Under the pieces are notes generated by a model that worked only from the letters and a program-made list of their open reading frames with translations, ran no database searches and was not told the origin of the DNA. The translations under genes were made by a program, and so were the position numbers. Source: Nitrobacter vulgaris (GTDB taxonomy: Bacteria > Pseudomonadota > Alphaproteobacteria > Rhizobiales > Xanthobacteraceae). From it: a stretch of DNA of 64,000 bases. Positions 40,868-49,289 of this stretch are shown here, in pieces; the first letter of the stretch is position 1; every line of letters starts with the position of its first letter. The stretch covers positions 62,001 to 126,000 of the forward strand of contig NZ_JAVDPZ010000009.1 in NCBI RefSeq assembly GCF_031453995.1, written 5' to 3'.

Positions 40868-43132
40868 TTAGAGCTGGTTTAAGTTGTCGGACGCGGTGAT
40901 GCCCGTCGAACCAGTGGTTTGAACAGTGGCAGAAAACGTCCTGCAAAACCTATTCTGGGTGATAAAGCTACCCGTATTTGTAAAGCCGTTGAATTTGATG
41001 CCAATGATCGATGCAGCACCAGATCGGATCGTATTGCCTTGGACGTTGCAATAGAACAGTTGATACGTACTCGTCGGACTATCAAACTCGATTCCAACGG
41101 ACGATGCTGCCGCCAACCATATTTGGTTATTCCGAACGGTAATATCATTCGTGGTAGCGCCAGCATAACTCCGGCAAATAATTCCTTTTGTCCCGGCGTC
41201 TTGGATTATGTTGTCCTGAACAACAATGTTGCTGCCGTTGTACGTGGCACTTTCAAACACGATGCCGCGATCAGCACCGCGAATGGTGTTGTTCGCGATG
41301 TTCAAACAGGTGTTCGTAGTCGGAGCCGTGTTACACCAAATCGCATCCACCGTCGTGTTGACGATGGTGTTGCCTATGACCGTTGTCTCATAAGAGCCAT
41401 TCAAACATATGCCGCCTTTCGGTAGCGTACCGTTTAGCGTGTCCGGTCCCTGACTAACGATCAGGTTGTCGTTAATGATGCTTCCAGGCCAGATGTTCGC
41501 TTGGTAGATACCAATCGAACGCGGTGAGTGAATCTTGTTTCCTGTAGTTCGTCCGTACTTACCGTTAAAAAACGGCGCGTTCGCGTAAATAAGGATTGCG
41601 TAAGCACCGCAATCATTCGAGATACCCTGCTGCCCCGCGTTCCAGATCGTGTTGTTCTTGATCGTAAAGTTATACACTTGATTTTGCACGATGACGCCGC
41701 TCTTGATGTAATCGGCGTAAACCACATTGTTCTCAATCAAGACTTCGGTCAGCAGATAGCCGGAGTCGCCAGATCCAAACACCCCGCAGAAAGACGACGA
41801 AATTGTAATCACCGCAGGCCCACGAGCATTGCCTGTCTTACTGACAGCGATGTTGTCGCGGATGACAATGTTCGACATGGCACGGGCTTCGTAGTTCTCA
41901 CTGAAAACCCAATAATCGCCCTTGAAGTTCTCGAAATAGCATTGCTCAACGAGAAACCCGGAACAGCTACCTACGGTGTAATTCACGAACCATATTGCTG
42001 CACCGTTGGCGAAAGCGTTGGCTTGGCGGTTGCCCATGAACCGAATGTTTCGATACGTGATGTTGCTTTGACCGTCGGTCTGAAACACCGCGGGGATGAC
42101 GCCAGTACCCGTGACAGTGATGCTCGCGCCCGTACCGTCAATGGTAACGTTATCTCGCGTGATGATTAGGCCACTCGTCGCGGTGCCGGAAGCGAGCTGA
42201 TAGTCGCCGCTACCGAGAACGGCAGTAACGTTGTAGGCCGTACTTGCGTTGATCGCGGCCAGCCACGCCAGAAGCGCAGTCGTGTCATCCGTCGAGCCGT
42301 CTCCAACCCCGCCGTAGTCCTTGATATGGATTACGTCGAGCGTGCCCCCTTCGGAAAGCGCCGCAATCGCCTCTGCTGTGCGCAACGGCGTCATCAACTT
42401 GGTGTTTTCGATGCCGGCCTCGGCCTCTGCCTGCGACGCAATCGTGATGCTGGCGGCTGATGCTGCCGCCGCATCGGCGCTTGCATCGGCAGCCGTCGCA
42501 CTGGCCGCGGCGTTGGTCGCGCTGGTCGAAGCTGCTGTTGCGCTGTTCGATGCGGCTGTCGCCTGCGTGGTCGCTGTAGTAGCGCTGCCTGACGCCGCCG
42601 TGGCGGAATTGGACGCGGCCGTAGCACTGCCAGACGCTGCAGTCGCGCTGTCGGCGGAGCTCGTGGCAGAGCTCGCCGAAGCCGTAGCGGAACTCGCAGC
42701 GGCGTTCTGCGACGCCAAAGCCGCCGCAGCCGACGTCGCAGCCGCGGTCGCCTGCTCGCCAAAATCGACGATCAGCTCCCACTTGCTCTCATCGAAGCCA
42801 TCGGTCGAAGTGTGGTCGACGTTGGCGATGTAAAACTTGTTGGCGTAGAAGACGGTGCTGTCCGTCGTGTACGCGACACCCGCTTCCCACGTCGTCGGAA
42901 GGCTGAAACCGAGATCGAAGGTCGCGTCCAACTGGTTGACGCCAACCGAACCATTGGCCAAACGGCCATCGGAGCGCGTAAACAGCTTCATGAACTCAAC
43001 AACTTCGCCCACGGACGTCACGACCGCGTTCAGATCGACATTCACCTGGTTGCCAGGCAACGGTCGCGTCGGATTGCTGACCTGGTAGCTCTGGAAGTCG
43101 TACTGACGGGTGTATTTTGTAGGATAGGGCAT
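40868..43132 (-). CDS. Phage tail spike/fibre with beta-helix domain
   Basis: A 754-residue protein from the ATG at 43132. Residues 1-110 form a phage particle-attachment-like head (KYTRQYDFQSYQVSNPTRPL; VVEFMKLFTRSDGRLANGSV). Residues 135-245 are a seven-residue repeat (SATAASG / SATAASN / SATAAST), the phage-tail-repeat type of trimeric stalk. A pectate-lyase-3-like start IHIKDYGGVGDGSTDDTTAL (about 272) leads into a right-handed beta helix of NIVIRDN / VLIENNV / FTIKNNT rungs to about 700. Such spikes bind or cut capsule or O-antigen. It stands alone without other tail genes in this island. Confidence 0.85.
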   Translation of the reverse strand: MPYPTKYTRQYDFQSYQVSNPTRPLPGNQVNVDLNAVVTSVGEVVEFMKLFTRSDGRLANGSVGVNQLDATFDLGFSLPTTWEAGVAYTTDSTVFYANKFYIANVDHTSTDGFDESKWELIVDFGEQATAAATSAAAALASQNAAASSATASASSATSSADSATAASGSATAASNSATAASGSATTATTQATAASNSATAASTSATNAAASATAADASADAAAASAASITIASQAEAEAGIENTKLMTPLRTAEAIAALSEGGTLDVIHIKDYGGVGDGSTDDTTALLAWLAAINASTAYNVTAVLGSGDYQLASGTATSGLIITRDNVTIDGTGASITVTGTGVIPAVFQTDGQSNITYRNIRFMGNRQANAFANGAAIWFVNYTVGSCSGFLVEQCYFENFKGDYWVFSENYEARAMSNIVIRDNIAVSKTGNARGPAVITISSSFCGVFGSGDSGYLLTEVLIENNVVYADYIKSGVIVQNQVYNFTIKNNTIWNAGQQGISNDCGAYAILIYANAPFFNGKYGRTTGNKIHSPRSIGIYQANIWPGSIINDNLIVSQGPDTLNGTLPKGGICLNGSYETTVIGNTIVNTTVDAIWCNTAPTTNTCLNIANNTIRGADRGIVFESATYNGSNIVVQDNIIQDAGTKGIICRSYAGATTNDITVRNNQIWLAAASSVGIEFDSPTSTYQLFYCNVQGNTIRSGAASIIGIKFNGFTNTGSFITQNRFCRTFSATVQTTGSTGITASDNLNQL

Positions 43133-43313
43133 ACCGGCGACACTTTCGATGGCGCGTTTAGCGCAGTGCTGCCGGCGGAGCAGCTGTGTCACCCAATCGC
43201 TATACTATCATGAACGAGGAGAGTTGGAAGCGCTTATACTTTGGCAGCGCGGCGTTCACGCACAGTAAATCAGTTCAGCGAGAGTCCGAGAATCAACTAA
43301 GCAGGCTTGAATC

Positions 43314-43568
43314 TCACGGCTCATCTGTCTTTTTCCAGTTTTGATCGAGCGACTGCCAGAGTTCAGCCTTGCGTTCGTCATCCCGAAGGTCCATTCGGCT
43401 GCCGATCCAAAAGCACCCGTAGATTAACGCGAACAAAAAGCTGAAAATGACCAACACGTCATAGCTGAATACGTACAGCGTAAGAACGCGTACGGTGTCG
43501 ACGGCTGACGCCCACGACGAAGCCATGGTCTGGCTAAGCGCCGGCGCCACAAAAATGCAAAACTGCAC
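43314..43568 (-). CDS. Small membrane protein (hypothetical)
   Basis: An 84-residue protein with one or two hydrophobic segments: RVLTLYVFSYDVLVIFSFLF then ALIYGCFWIGSRM (about 28-58) and a charged C-terminus (DLRDDERKAELWQSLDQNWK). The start is a GTG at 43568 or the ATG at 43526; the latter gives a cleaner single-anchor protein. It lies upstream of the tail spike on the same strand, a position where phages keep small holin-like or fibre-assembly genes, but there is no family match. Confidence 0.5.
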   Translation of the reverse strand: MQFCIFVAPALSQTMASSWASAVDTVRVLTLYVFSYDVLVIFSFLFALIYGCFWIGSRMDLRDDERKAELWQSLDQNWKKTDEP

Positions 43569-44112
43569 GCCTTCGGTATTTCATATGCATGCCACGACCG
43601 CGCTCCCGCCGTTGCTGCTGTCAATCTCTCCCTTTTGGTGCTGCCCGAGGGATTCTGAAACCAAAAAATTAGCGCCGCGGCGTTCCGACGTTTGGCGGCG
43701 ACACGGCCGGCCCCCCACCAGGGGGTGCTCCCTCACCCGGCGGCCTCCCGCCCTCCGCTGGCCGCGACACACGGCTCGTGTTGACTTTGTCGCATTTCCT
43801 GCAGCGTGCAAAATAATTTTCAGCAGCAATAACGATTAGCGTTCAAGGCGGTGTGTGTGTTGACTTCTGCTTACAACAGCAGATTCACGGGAATGCGGCT
43901 CTTGCGCTTCTGATTTTTTGGCGCATCATCACGGCGGGTCGAAAGCCCACTGAATCTAAGCCGAATGTCGTTACCGGTCAGTCGGCGATCATAATTTCTA
44001 GTCCGGGGGCCGCGCGCGCATGTCCAAGGCGCGAGCCTAAAGGCGTGCGGGGCTGCTCTTAGATGCGGTCATTTCGCCCCCGGATGCAATTTTGCTCGAA
44101 AGGCAAACATCT
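43569..44112. other. Gene-free region near the right end of island 2
   Basis: There is no supported gene in 544 bp. A GC-rich dyad (GGCCCCCCACCAGGGGGTG) lies near 43710, followed by an AT-richer patch (TGCAAAATAATTTTCAGCAG) around 43810. Nothing else is recognisable. Confidence 0.45.
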
Positions 44113-44403
44113 ATGAACGCTTTGAAGAAAGTCTCCGCCGGTCAAATGCCCACCGACCGCGTCACCGATATCGTCGACCGCCTTAAGGCGCGCAACGTAC
44201 CGATATCCCTGATCTTTGATGATGGTTTGGCAATGATTCAGGCCCACGTGCCGTCCGGCCAAGCCGCCCGCATGCTGAAGCCGCTGGGCCGGAAAGCCGT
44301 TGGGCAATTCTATGCGATGCCCGGCAATATGGTGGTTATTGACGCAATCCTCACGTACGGCCAGGCGGAGCGAATGCTGGCAGCAGGGCGGGCAACGGCC
44401 TAA
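44113..44403 (+). CDS. Small hypothetical protein at island right end
   Basis: A 96-residue soluble protein: NALKKVSAGQMPTDRVTDIV, DRLKARNVPISLIFDDGLAM, IQAHVPSGQAARMLKPLGRK then GNMVVIDAILTYGQAERMLA. It looks like an alpha/beta fold; no family recognised. It ends 33 bp before the 20-bp direct repeat that marks the island end. Confidence 0.55.
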   Translation: MNALKKVSAGQMPTDRVTDIVDRLKARNVPISLIFDDGLAMIQAHVPSGQAARMLKPLGRKAVGQFYAMPGNMVVIDAILTYGQAERMLAAGRATA

Positions 44404-44436
44404 ATGGTGCTGCGCGAGGCGCTGAAAATGCGCCTC

Positions 44437-44456
44437 GTGTTTCCCCGGTGCTTCCC
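44437..44456. repeat. 20-bp direct repeat near right end of island 2
   Basis: GTGTTTCCCCGGTGCTTCCC, identical to 23929-23948, 68 bp inside the tRNA-Pro end. Candidate arm-type site of the island 2 integrase. Confidence 0.6.
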
Positions 44457-44524
44457 AGGACGGGAAAATCATCTAACGACAATCGGAGGCAATGCAGAAT
44501 ATGTCAGGATTTCAATCGCTTAGT

Positions 44525-44602
44525 TGGTCGGAGCGAGAGGATTTGAACCTCCGACCCCTAGTCTCCCAGACTAGTGCGCTAACCGGGCTGCGCTACGCTC
44601 CG
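44525..44602 (-). tRNA. tRNA-Pro (anticodon GGG)
   Basis: Read on the minus strand: acceptor CGGAGCG pairing with CGCTCCG, discriminator A and an encoded CCA; D arm GCGCAGCCCGGTTAGCGC; anticodon arm CTAGTCTGGGAGACTAG with GGG; T arm GTCGGAGGTTCAAATCC. It is complete and 78 nt long. Its last 45 bases are the att core used by both islands, which restored the gene on insertion. A TATAAT box lies 22 bp upstream of the 5' end. Confidence 0.95.
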
Positions 44603-44623
44603 TGCCGTTACGGCCACGTTTCC

Positions 44624-44629
44624 ATTATA
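44624..44629 (-). promoter_or_regulatory. Possible -10 box of the tRNA-Pro promoter
   Basis: TATAAT on the minus strand, 22 bp before the mature tRNA 5' end. No convincing -35 hexamer at 16-18 bp spacing, so only a weak proposal. Confidence 0.35.
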
Positions 44630-44683
44630 GCGTTTTCAAGCGAAGTGATACGGGGTCTTATAAAGAAAATGCGTCAACAAAAG

Positions 44684-45280
44684 CTACGGCTCACCCTCGC
44701 TGAGTGCGTCGTCCAATAGTTGCCTGCAGGCAACAAGTTCAGCCAACACATCCTTTAGTTTCGCAAGCTCGATCGCGGTGGCGCCCACGCCCGGAATCGC
44801 ACCACTGTCGGGACCGGACCAGAGCACGTCGTCGAGATCGTGCCGTAGCGGCTTATGCACACCCGACTCTCGCGCGCGAGACGAACTGTCGTCGACATCC
44901 TCGTCGTCGTCTGAGTCCTCGGTCTCGTAGCCGGACTCGTCCTCCTCATCGACTGCGCCGAGAGTGTTGCGGATATCGTCCTCGATTGCGCCGAAAGCCG
45001 CGGCAGACGACCCCTCGGTCAGGCTCTGCACTGATTTGATGCCGTGCTCTTTCAGAATCCGTTGCACGCCGCGGATGGTGTAACCCTCGCTGTACAACAG
45101 ATGGCGAATGCCGCGAAGCAGATCGACATCGTCCGGACGATAGTAGCGCCGGCCGCCACTGCGCTTCATCGGCTTGATCTGCGAGAACCGGGTTTCCCAG
45201 AACCGCAGGACATGCTGGGGGATATCGAGATCGTCGGCGACCTCGCTAATCGTCCGAAAAGCATCCGGTGCCTTGTTCAA
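44684..45280 (-). CDS. MerR-family transcriptional regulator
   Basis: A 198-residue regulator. The N-terminal winged helix is RTISEVADDLDIPQHVLRFW, ETRFSQIKPMKRSGGRRYYR then PDDVDLLRGIRHLLYSEGYT, a full MerR DNA-binding domain. The middle is strongly acidic (DEEDESGYETEDSDDDEDVD, about 95-125), and the end is a short helix (ELAKLKDVLAELVACRQLLD). There is no effector cysteine cluster. This gene sits after ihfA in many alphaproteobacteria, so the three-gene order fabH-ihfA-merR is the conserved context. Its 3' end is about 80 bp from the tRNA. Confidence 0.88.
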   Translation of the reverse strand: MNKAPDAFRTISEVADDLDIPQHVLRFWETRFSQIKPMKRSGGRRYYRPDDVDLLRGIRHLLYSEGYTIRGVQRILKEHGIKSVQSLTEGSSAAAFGAIEDDIRNTLGAVDEEDESGYETEDSDDDEDVDDSSSRARESGVHKPLRHDLDDVLWSGPDSGAIPGVGATAIELAKLKDVLAELVACRQLLDDALSEGEP

Positions 45281-45318
45281 AGGCTCGCTCCTCTGCCAAT
45301 CGTGCGCCGAACGCCGGT

Positions 45319-45639
45319 TTAGTCAGTTTTGGCGCCGGCGCCGTTGCTGTTGATCCGCTGCTTCAGAATAGCCGACGGCTTGAAGACCATCACGCGACGC
45401 GGAGAGATCGGCACCTCGGTGCCGGTCTTGGGATTGCGGCCGATACGCTGGCCTTTCTTGCGCACCATGAACGATCCAAAGGATGACAACTTCACCGTCT
45501 CGCCCTTCTCCAGGCAGTCGGTGATCTCCTTGAGAACGAGTTCGACAAACGCAGACGACTCGGTGCGAGACAGTCCTACTTTTTTGTAGACTGCTTCGCA
45601 GAGGTCGACGCGCGTGACTGTTTTTCCGGTTTCGGTCAT
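45319..45639 (-). CDS. ihfA: Integration host factor subunit alpha
   Basis: A 106-residue HU/IHF-fold DNA-bending protein: TVTRVDLCEAVYKKVGLSRT, FVELVLKEITDCLEKGETVK, LSSFGSFMVRKKGQRIGRNP, KTGTEVPISPRRVMVFKPSA. The NPKTG-x-x-V-P-I-x-x-R beta arm is the IHF-alpha signature. It forms a heterodimer with IHF-beta and bends DNA in recombination, replication and promoters; tyrosine integrases of the islands next door commonly need it. The start is taken at 45639; a longer frame has no match to the family. Confidence 0.95.
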   Translation of the reverse strand: MTETGKTVTRVDLCEAVYKKVGLSRTESSAFVELVLKEITDCLEKGETVKLSSFGSFMVRKKGQRIGRNPKTGTEVPISPRRVMVFKPSAILKQRINSNGAGAKTD

Positions 45640-45768
45640 CGCCTGCCCCAAGCTCCCGGCGAACAATTTGCAACTGAAATTAAGAGTTTAACGGCCCAGG
45701 GTCAACCTATCACATGATGCTTTCGCATGATAGATGACAGCATTTGGGCGACGGCTTTGATTCAAGTC

Positions 45769-46746
45769 TTACCATCGCACGAGGGCCGAGCCCCAGGTAA
45801 AGCCTCCGCCCATCGCCTCGAGCAAGACCAGATCGCCGCTTTTGATGCGTCCGTCTGCGACCGCGACCGACAATGCCAGCGGAATAGATGCAGCGGAGGT
45901 GTTGCCGTGGCGATCGACGGTCAGGACGACTTTTTCCGGCGCGATATGCAGCTTATGAGCTGACGCATCGATGATTCGCTTGTTGGCCTGATGTGGAACG
46001 AACCAGTTGATATCGTCCGCGCTCGTGCCGGACGCATTGAATGCATCGACAATGACGTCTGTAATCATGCCGACGGCATGCTTGAACACCTCACGGCCCT
46101 CCATCCGCAGATAGCCCACGGTCCGGGTCGAGGATGGTCCGCCATCGACATAAAGTTTTGATTGATGGCGGCCGTCCGAGCGCAGATGTGTCGTCAGAAT
46201 ACCGCGATCCGAGGGCTTGCCCGGCTGCTCCTGAGCTTCCAGCACGACCGCGCCGGCCCCGTCGCCGAACAGAACGCAGGTCCCGCGATCGGTCCAATCC
46301 AGAATTCGCGAGAAAGTTTCCGCGCCGATCACCAGCGCGCGCTTGAACGCGCCAGAACGAAGGAAATTGTCGGCGGTGGCCAACGCAAACACGAACCCGG
46401 AACAGACGGCCTGAAGATCGAAGGCGGCACCGTGAGTAATGCCGAGCCCGTTCTGAACCGCGACCGCCGTCGCCGGAAACGTATGGTCCGGCGTCGACGT
46501 CGCCAGCACGATCAGGTCGATCGACTGCGCATCGATGCCGGCATGAGCCAGCGCAGCATTCGCCGCATGGATGGCGAGATGTGACGTGAACTCCCCTTCC
46601 GCGGCAATGTGGCGCTCTCGAATACCGGTCCGCTGGACGATCCACTCGTCCGAGGTATCAACCTTGGTGGCCAGTTCAGCATTGGTCAGCACCCTTTGCG
46701 GCAGATAGGAGCCGCAGCCGAGCACGACCGAACGTATCGCAGTCAA
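45769..46746 (-). CDS. fabH: Beta-ketoacyl-ACP synthase III
   Basis: A 325-residue condensing enzyme that joins acetyl-CoA to malonyl-ACP to start type II fatty acid synthesis. Catalytic triad: Cys115 in LQAVCSGFVFAL, His252 in WFVPHQANKR, Asn282 in DRHGNTSAASI. It begins IRSVVLGCGSYLPQRVLTNA as usual. Its start overlaps the plsX stop by four bases, the classic plsX-fabH pair. Full length. Confidence 0.96.
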   Translation of the reverse strand: MTAIRSVVLGCGSYLPQRVLTNAELATKVDTSDEWIVQRTGIRERHIAAEGEFTSHLAIHAANAALAHAGIDAQSIDLIVLATSTPDHTFPATAVAVQNGLGITHGAAFDLQAVCSGFVFALATADNFLRSGAFKRALVIGAETFSRILDWTDRGTCVLFGDGAGAVVLEAQEQPGKPSDRGILTTHLRSDGRHQSKLYVDGGPSSTRTVGYLRMEGREVFKHAVGMITDVIVDAFNASGTSADDINWFVPHQANKRIIDASAHKLHIAPEKVVLTVDRHGNTSAASIPLALSVAVADGRIKSGDLVLLEAMGGGFTWGSALVRW

Positions 46747-47804
46747 GAGATAGCCTCCTGCACTGCCGACGCCGAAGCAAGGGTGTGGCCGTGGCGGTTG
46801 AGCGTTTGATTGATCTTGGTCAGGAGATCGTAACGAACCATCTCATAGCCAACGTCGACCGCGTAAGCAAAGCCCTCGGCGTCGGTTCCACCATGACTCT
46901 TGACCACGATTCCGTTAAGTCCGAGGAACACGCCGCCATTGGATCTGTTCGGATCCAGCTTTTCCTTGAGCGCCTTGAACGCGCCCCGGGCCAGAAGATA
47001 GCCGAGCTTTGAAGCCCATGTTCGCGACAGAGCCGCCCGCAGGAATTCGCTGATCTGCCGCGCCGTTCCTTCGGCAGCCTTCAGCGCGATATTGCCGCTG
47101 AAACCCTCCGTCACGATAACGTCCGCCGCCCCCTTGCCGATCCCGTCGCCTTCAACAAAGCCGATGAATTCGAGCTGCGGCAGTTCCATTGCCCGCAGCA
47201 GTTCCGCAGCTTCCCGAATCTCCTCCCCGCCCTTAATTTCCTCGACGCCGATATTGAGGAGGCCGACCGTCGGCCGCTCCAGGTCGAATAGAACACGCGC
47301 CATGGCGCTGCCCATGATCGCAAGCGTCGTCAGATGGTGCGCATCGCCTCCGATCGTGGCGCCGAGATCAAGCACCACGGAATCGCCGCGCATGGTTGGC
47401 CATGTCGCCGCGATCGCGGGGCGATCGATGCCGGGCAGCGTCCGCAGATTGAATCGCGCCATCGCCATCAACGCGCCAGTATTGCCGGCGGACACCGCAA
47501 CGTCGGCGTCGCCTTTCTTCACCGCATCGATCGCAAGCCACATCGAGGAGGTCTTGCGGCCGCGACGCAGCGCCTGGCTCGGCTTTTCGTGCATGCCGAC
47601 GGCGACATCGGTGTGGATGACCCGGGATATCGCCCTCACCGCAGGGTACGCAGCGAGTTGCGCTTCGATCAGAGCGTTGTCGCCGTAAAGCAGAAACTCG
47701 GTGTCGGCATGACGGTTCAGGAAAATCGCAGCGCCCGGAATGACCACCGATGCGCCGATGTCGCCCCCCATGGCGTCAAGCGCGATTCGAACCTTTTTCG
47801 GCAT
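46743..47804 (-). CDS. plsX: Phosphate acyltransferase PlsX
   Basis: A 353-residue enzyme making acyl-phosphate from acyl-ACP for phospholipid synthesis. It begins VRIALDAMGGDIGASVVIPG with the family AMGGD; then AVSAGNTGALMAMARFNLRT and GFVEGDGIGKGAADVIVTEG, FSGNIALKAAEGTA. A peripheral cytoplasmic protein. In an operon with fabH and ihfA. The usual upstream rpmF is absent; the DUF177 gene lies 242 bp upstream. Confidence 0.96.
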   Translation of the reverse strand: MPKKVRIALDAMGGDIGASVVIPGAAIFLNRHADTEFLLYGDNALIEAQLAAYPAVRAISRVIHTDVAVGMHEKPSQALRRGRKTSSMWLAIDAVKKGDADVAVSAGNTGALMAMARFNLRTLPGIDRPAIAATWPTMRGDSVVLDLGATIGGDAHHLTTLAIMGSAMARVLFDLERPTVGLLNIGVEEIKGGEEIREAAELLRAMELPQLEFIGFVEGDGIGKGAADVIVTEGFSGNIALKAAEGTARQISEFLRAALSRTWASKLGYLLARGAFKALKEKLDPNRSNGGVFLGLNGIVVKSHGGTDAEGFAYAVDVGYEMVRYDLLTKINQTLNRHGHTLASASAVQEAIS

Positions 47805-48046
47805 GGAAGTCCCGGAAACCCTGATCTTTTGAAGTCTTGAGACGCGCGGCCAAACACGGACGGCAGTGCGCGGTGCTTTATCCGGCGCGGTCGCGACAAT
47901 AACGTGTCCCCGCCTCGATACAATATCCGAACCCCCCGATTCCTGTAGTTTTGCAAGTTAAAACGAGACATCAGGAATTAAATAAAACTACTTATTTTCA
48001 ATGCTGTTGCTTTGATTTTCCATAAATTACATCCAGAATTCCGTCC

Positions 48047-48634
48047 TTAATCGCGCGCCGGTTTCTTCTTGCCGGGCGGGCTCGGATCGATTTTCAGCTT
48101 CTTCAGAGCAGCGAAGGGATGATCCTCAGGATCCGCCGCGCTCGCAGGCGCGACGAAAACGGCATCGGATTTCCGCGGATACGGATCGATTCCCAGAAAC
48201 AAGACGTCGGTCGCGAGGCGCCCGAGGTCAATGACACCATTGATAATGGGTTCGGGGGAATCCGGAATCTCCCTGATACCGTCGTCATCATTGACGGGCG
48301 CGGCGAACTCGCGAACCTGACTTTCCGGCACAAAGATGAGGTCGACCTCCTCGACGATATCGTTCTCAATCGGATCGAGCGACACCACGCAGGTCTGTCC
48401 GACACGCGCCGATACCCTGCCCTGCACATGTACGCTGTCGTCGCGCCCCGGAGTCAGATCGAACGATGCCCGGGCAAACTCGATGTCGCGCAAGCCAGCA
48501 GTCTTCGCCAATGCCATACGCACATTCTGATCGGCCTCGATATCACGATGAAGGCCGGTTTCCGGAATCTGCGCAACCGCGATCCGCGAGCTCCAGGGAT
48601 TTGGAGCCATATCCGACCTGTCCTTGGCGATCAT
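48047..48634 (-). CDS. DUF177 (YceD-like) protein
   Basis: A 195-residue protein from the ATG at 48634. TPGRDDSVHVQGRVSARVGQ, TCVVSLDPIENDIVEEVDLI is the DUF177 signature: the T-C-V-V-x-L-D-P motif is like the alphaproteobacterial members, where the second cysteine of the E. coli type is replaced. YceD/DUF177 proteins are linked to 23S rRNA processing or ribosome assembly. It follows the CBP3-like gene by 10 bp, a frequent alphaproteobacterial pair. It ends with basic PPGKKKPARD. Confidence 0.85.
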   Translation of the reverse strand: MIAKDRSDMAPNPWSSRIAVAQIPETGLHRDIEADQNVRMALAKTAGLRDIEFARASFDLTPGRDDSVHVQGRVSARVGQTCVVSLDPIENDIVEEVDLIFVPESQVREFAAPVNDDDGIREIPDSPEPIINGVIDLGRLATDVLFLGIDPYPRKSDAVFVAPASAADPEDHPFAALKKLKIDPSPPGKKKPARD

Positions 48635-48644
48635 GCCTGCTCTT

Positions 48645-49184
48645 TCATTTCCGTTGTGCGAGGTCCGGAAATTGCAAGTCTCCCGTCGACGTCGCGTAAT
48701 CACCACAAGCGAGCGCGGCGATCGCGTCCGCCGTATAGGCGGCAAGCCGTCGCGCGCTTTCGATGTTTCCGCCACTATAGATATTCTTGTCGAGCGCCAG
48801 CGCCAGCAGCTCGGGGCCCTCGGCCAGGGCTCGATCGTAGGCGGCCGAGCGACCATAAAAGGCTTCTCCGAAGGCTTGCATGCGCTTCGGAACGCTTAGA
48901 TCGCCAACGCCCATCTCGCGCAGGTTGGCGTCCATGTCACTGCAGAAATGATCGAACAGGGCCTGCCGAAGAGCCTCGTCAGGCCCCGACCTCAGTTGCC
49001 GAAGGACCATCCACAAATGCAGCAGAACCAGATCGAAGCGGCCATTCACGGAGTCCGGTACTCCATACGCCTGATAAAACAAGGGCTCTCGCGCTTGCGC
49101 CACGATCGTGCCATAGATCGCTTCAATGGTGCGCCGCGACGGCGCGGGGAACTGTTTTTTGAAGCGATTGAACGGCCAGCGCAT
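48645..49184 (-). CDS. Ubiquinol-cytochrome c chaperone (CBP3-like)
   Basis: A 179-residue protein from the ATG at 49184. AIYGTIVAQAREPLFYQAYG, VPDSVNGRFDLVLLHLWMVL, then FDHFCSDMDANLREMGVGDL, SVPKRMQAFGEAFYGRSAAY: the CBP3/UQCC1 domain, involved in assembly of the cytochrome bc1 complex. No membrane segment or signal. It is cotranscribed with the DUF177 gene and divergent from the BamE-like gene. Confidence 0.9.
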   Translation of the reverse strand: MRWPFNRFKKQFPAPSRRTIEAIYGTIVAQAREPLFYQAYGVPDSVNGRFDLVLLHLWMVLRQLRSGPDEALRQALFDHFCSDMDANLREMGVGDLSVPKRMQAFGEAFYGRSAAYDRALAEGPELLALALDKNIYSGGNIESARRLAAYTADAIAALACGDYATSTGDLQFPDLAQRK

Positions 49185-49289
49185 GTGGGTACCGAAAGAC
49201 TGCCCGCAGGGGGTCCGTTGTTGCAATCAGGGACCGTTGCCGGGTACGTCAACCGCGCGCGCGATGCAAGAGGATGAGGTCGTCCCGGA

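Larger units (their letters stand above)
23767..44524. mobile_element. Genomic island 2 (tRNA-Pro integrated, proximal)
   Basis: About 20.8 kb between att copy 2 and the intact tRNA-Pro. Its integrase gene starts about 160 bp from att copy 2. A 20-bp direct repeat, GTGTTTCCCCGGTGCTTCCC, lies near each end (23929-23948 and 44437-44456). It carries a prim-pol/DUF3987 replication protein, a second integrase, a broken IS630 element, a nuclease, an SRAP protein, an acyltransferase-cupin-tail spike group and many small or decayed genes. Being next to the tRNA, it is the later arrival if both islands entered by the same route. Confidence 0.85.

Noticed and set aside
42285..42833. Long open frames on both strands in the Ala/Ser repeat region
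   Set aside because: The low-complexity GCN-rich repeat opens all frames; only the tail spike frame is supported by flanking domains.
29686..43792. 13-bp match GTTGACTTTGTCG at 29686 and 43780
   Set aside because: Many 13-bp identities are expected by chance in 64 kb; no other similarity surrounds the two sites.
44059..44472. 137-codon minus-strand frame
   Set aside because: Antisense to the small plus-strand gene at 44113, which has the better composition.
48119..49162. 347-codon plus-strand frame
   Set aside because: Antisense to the DUF177 and CBP3-like genes, both of which have clear motifs.
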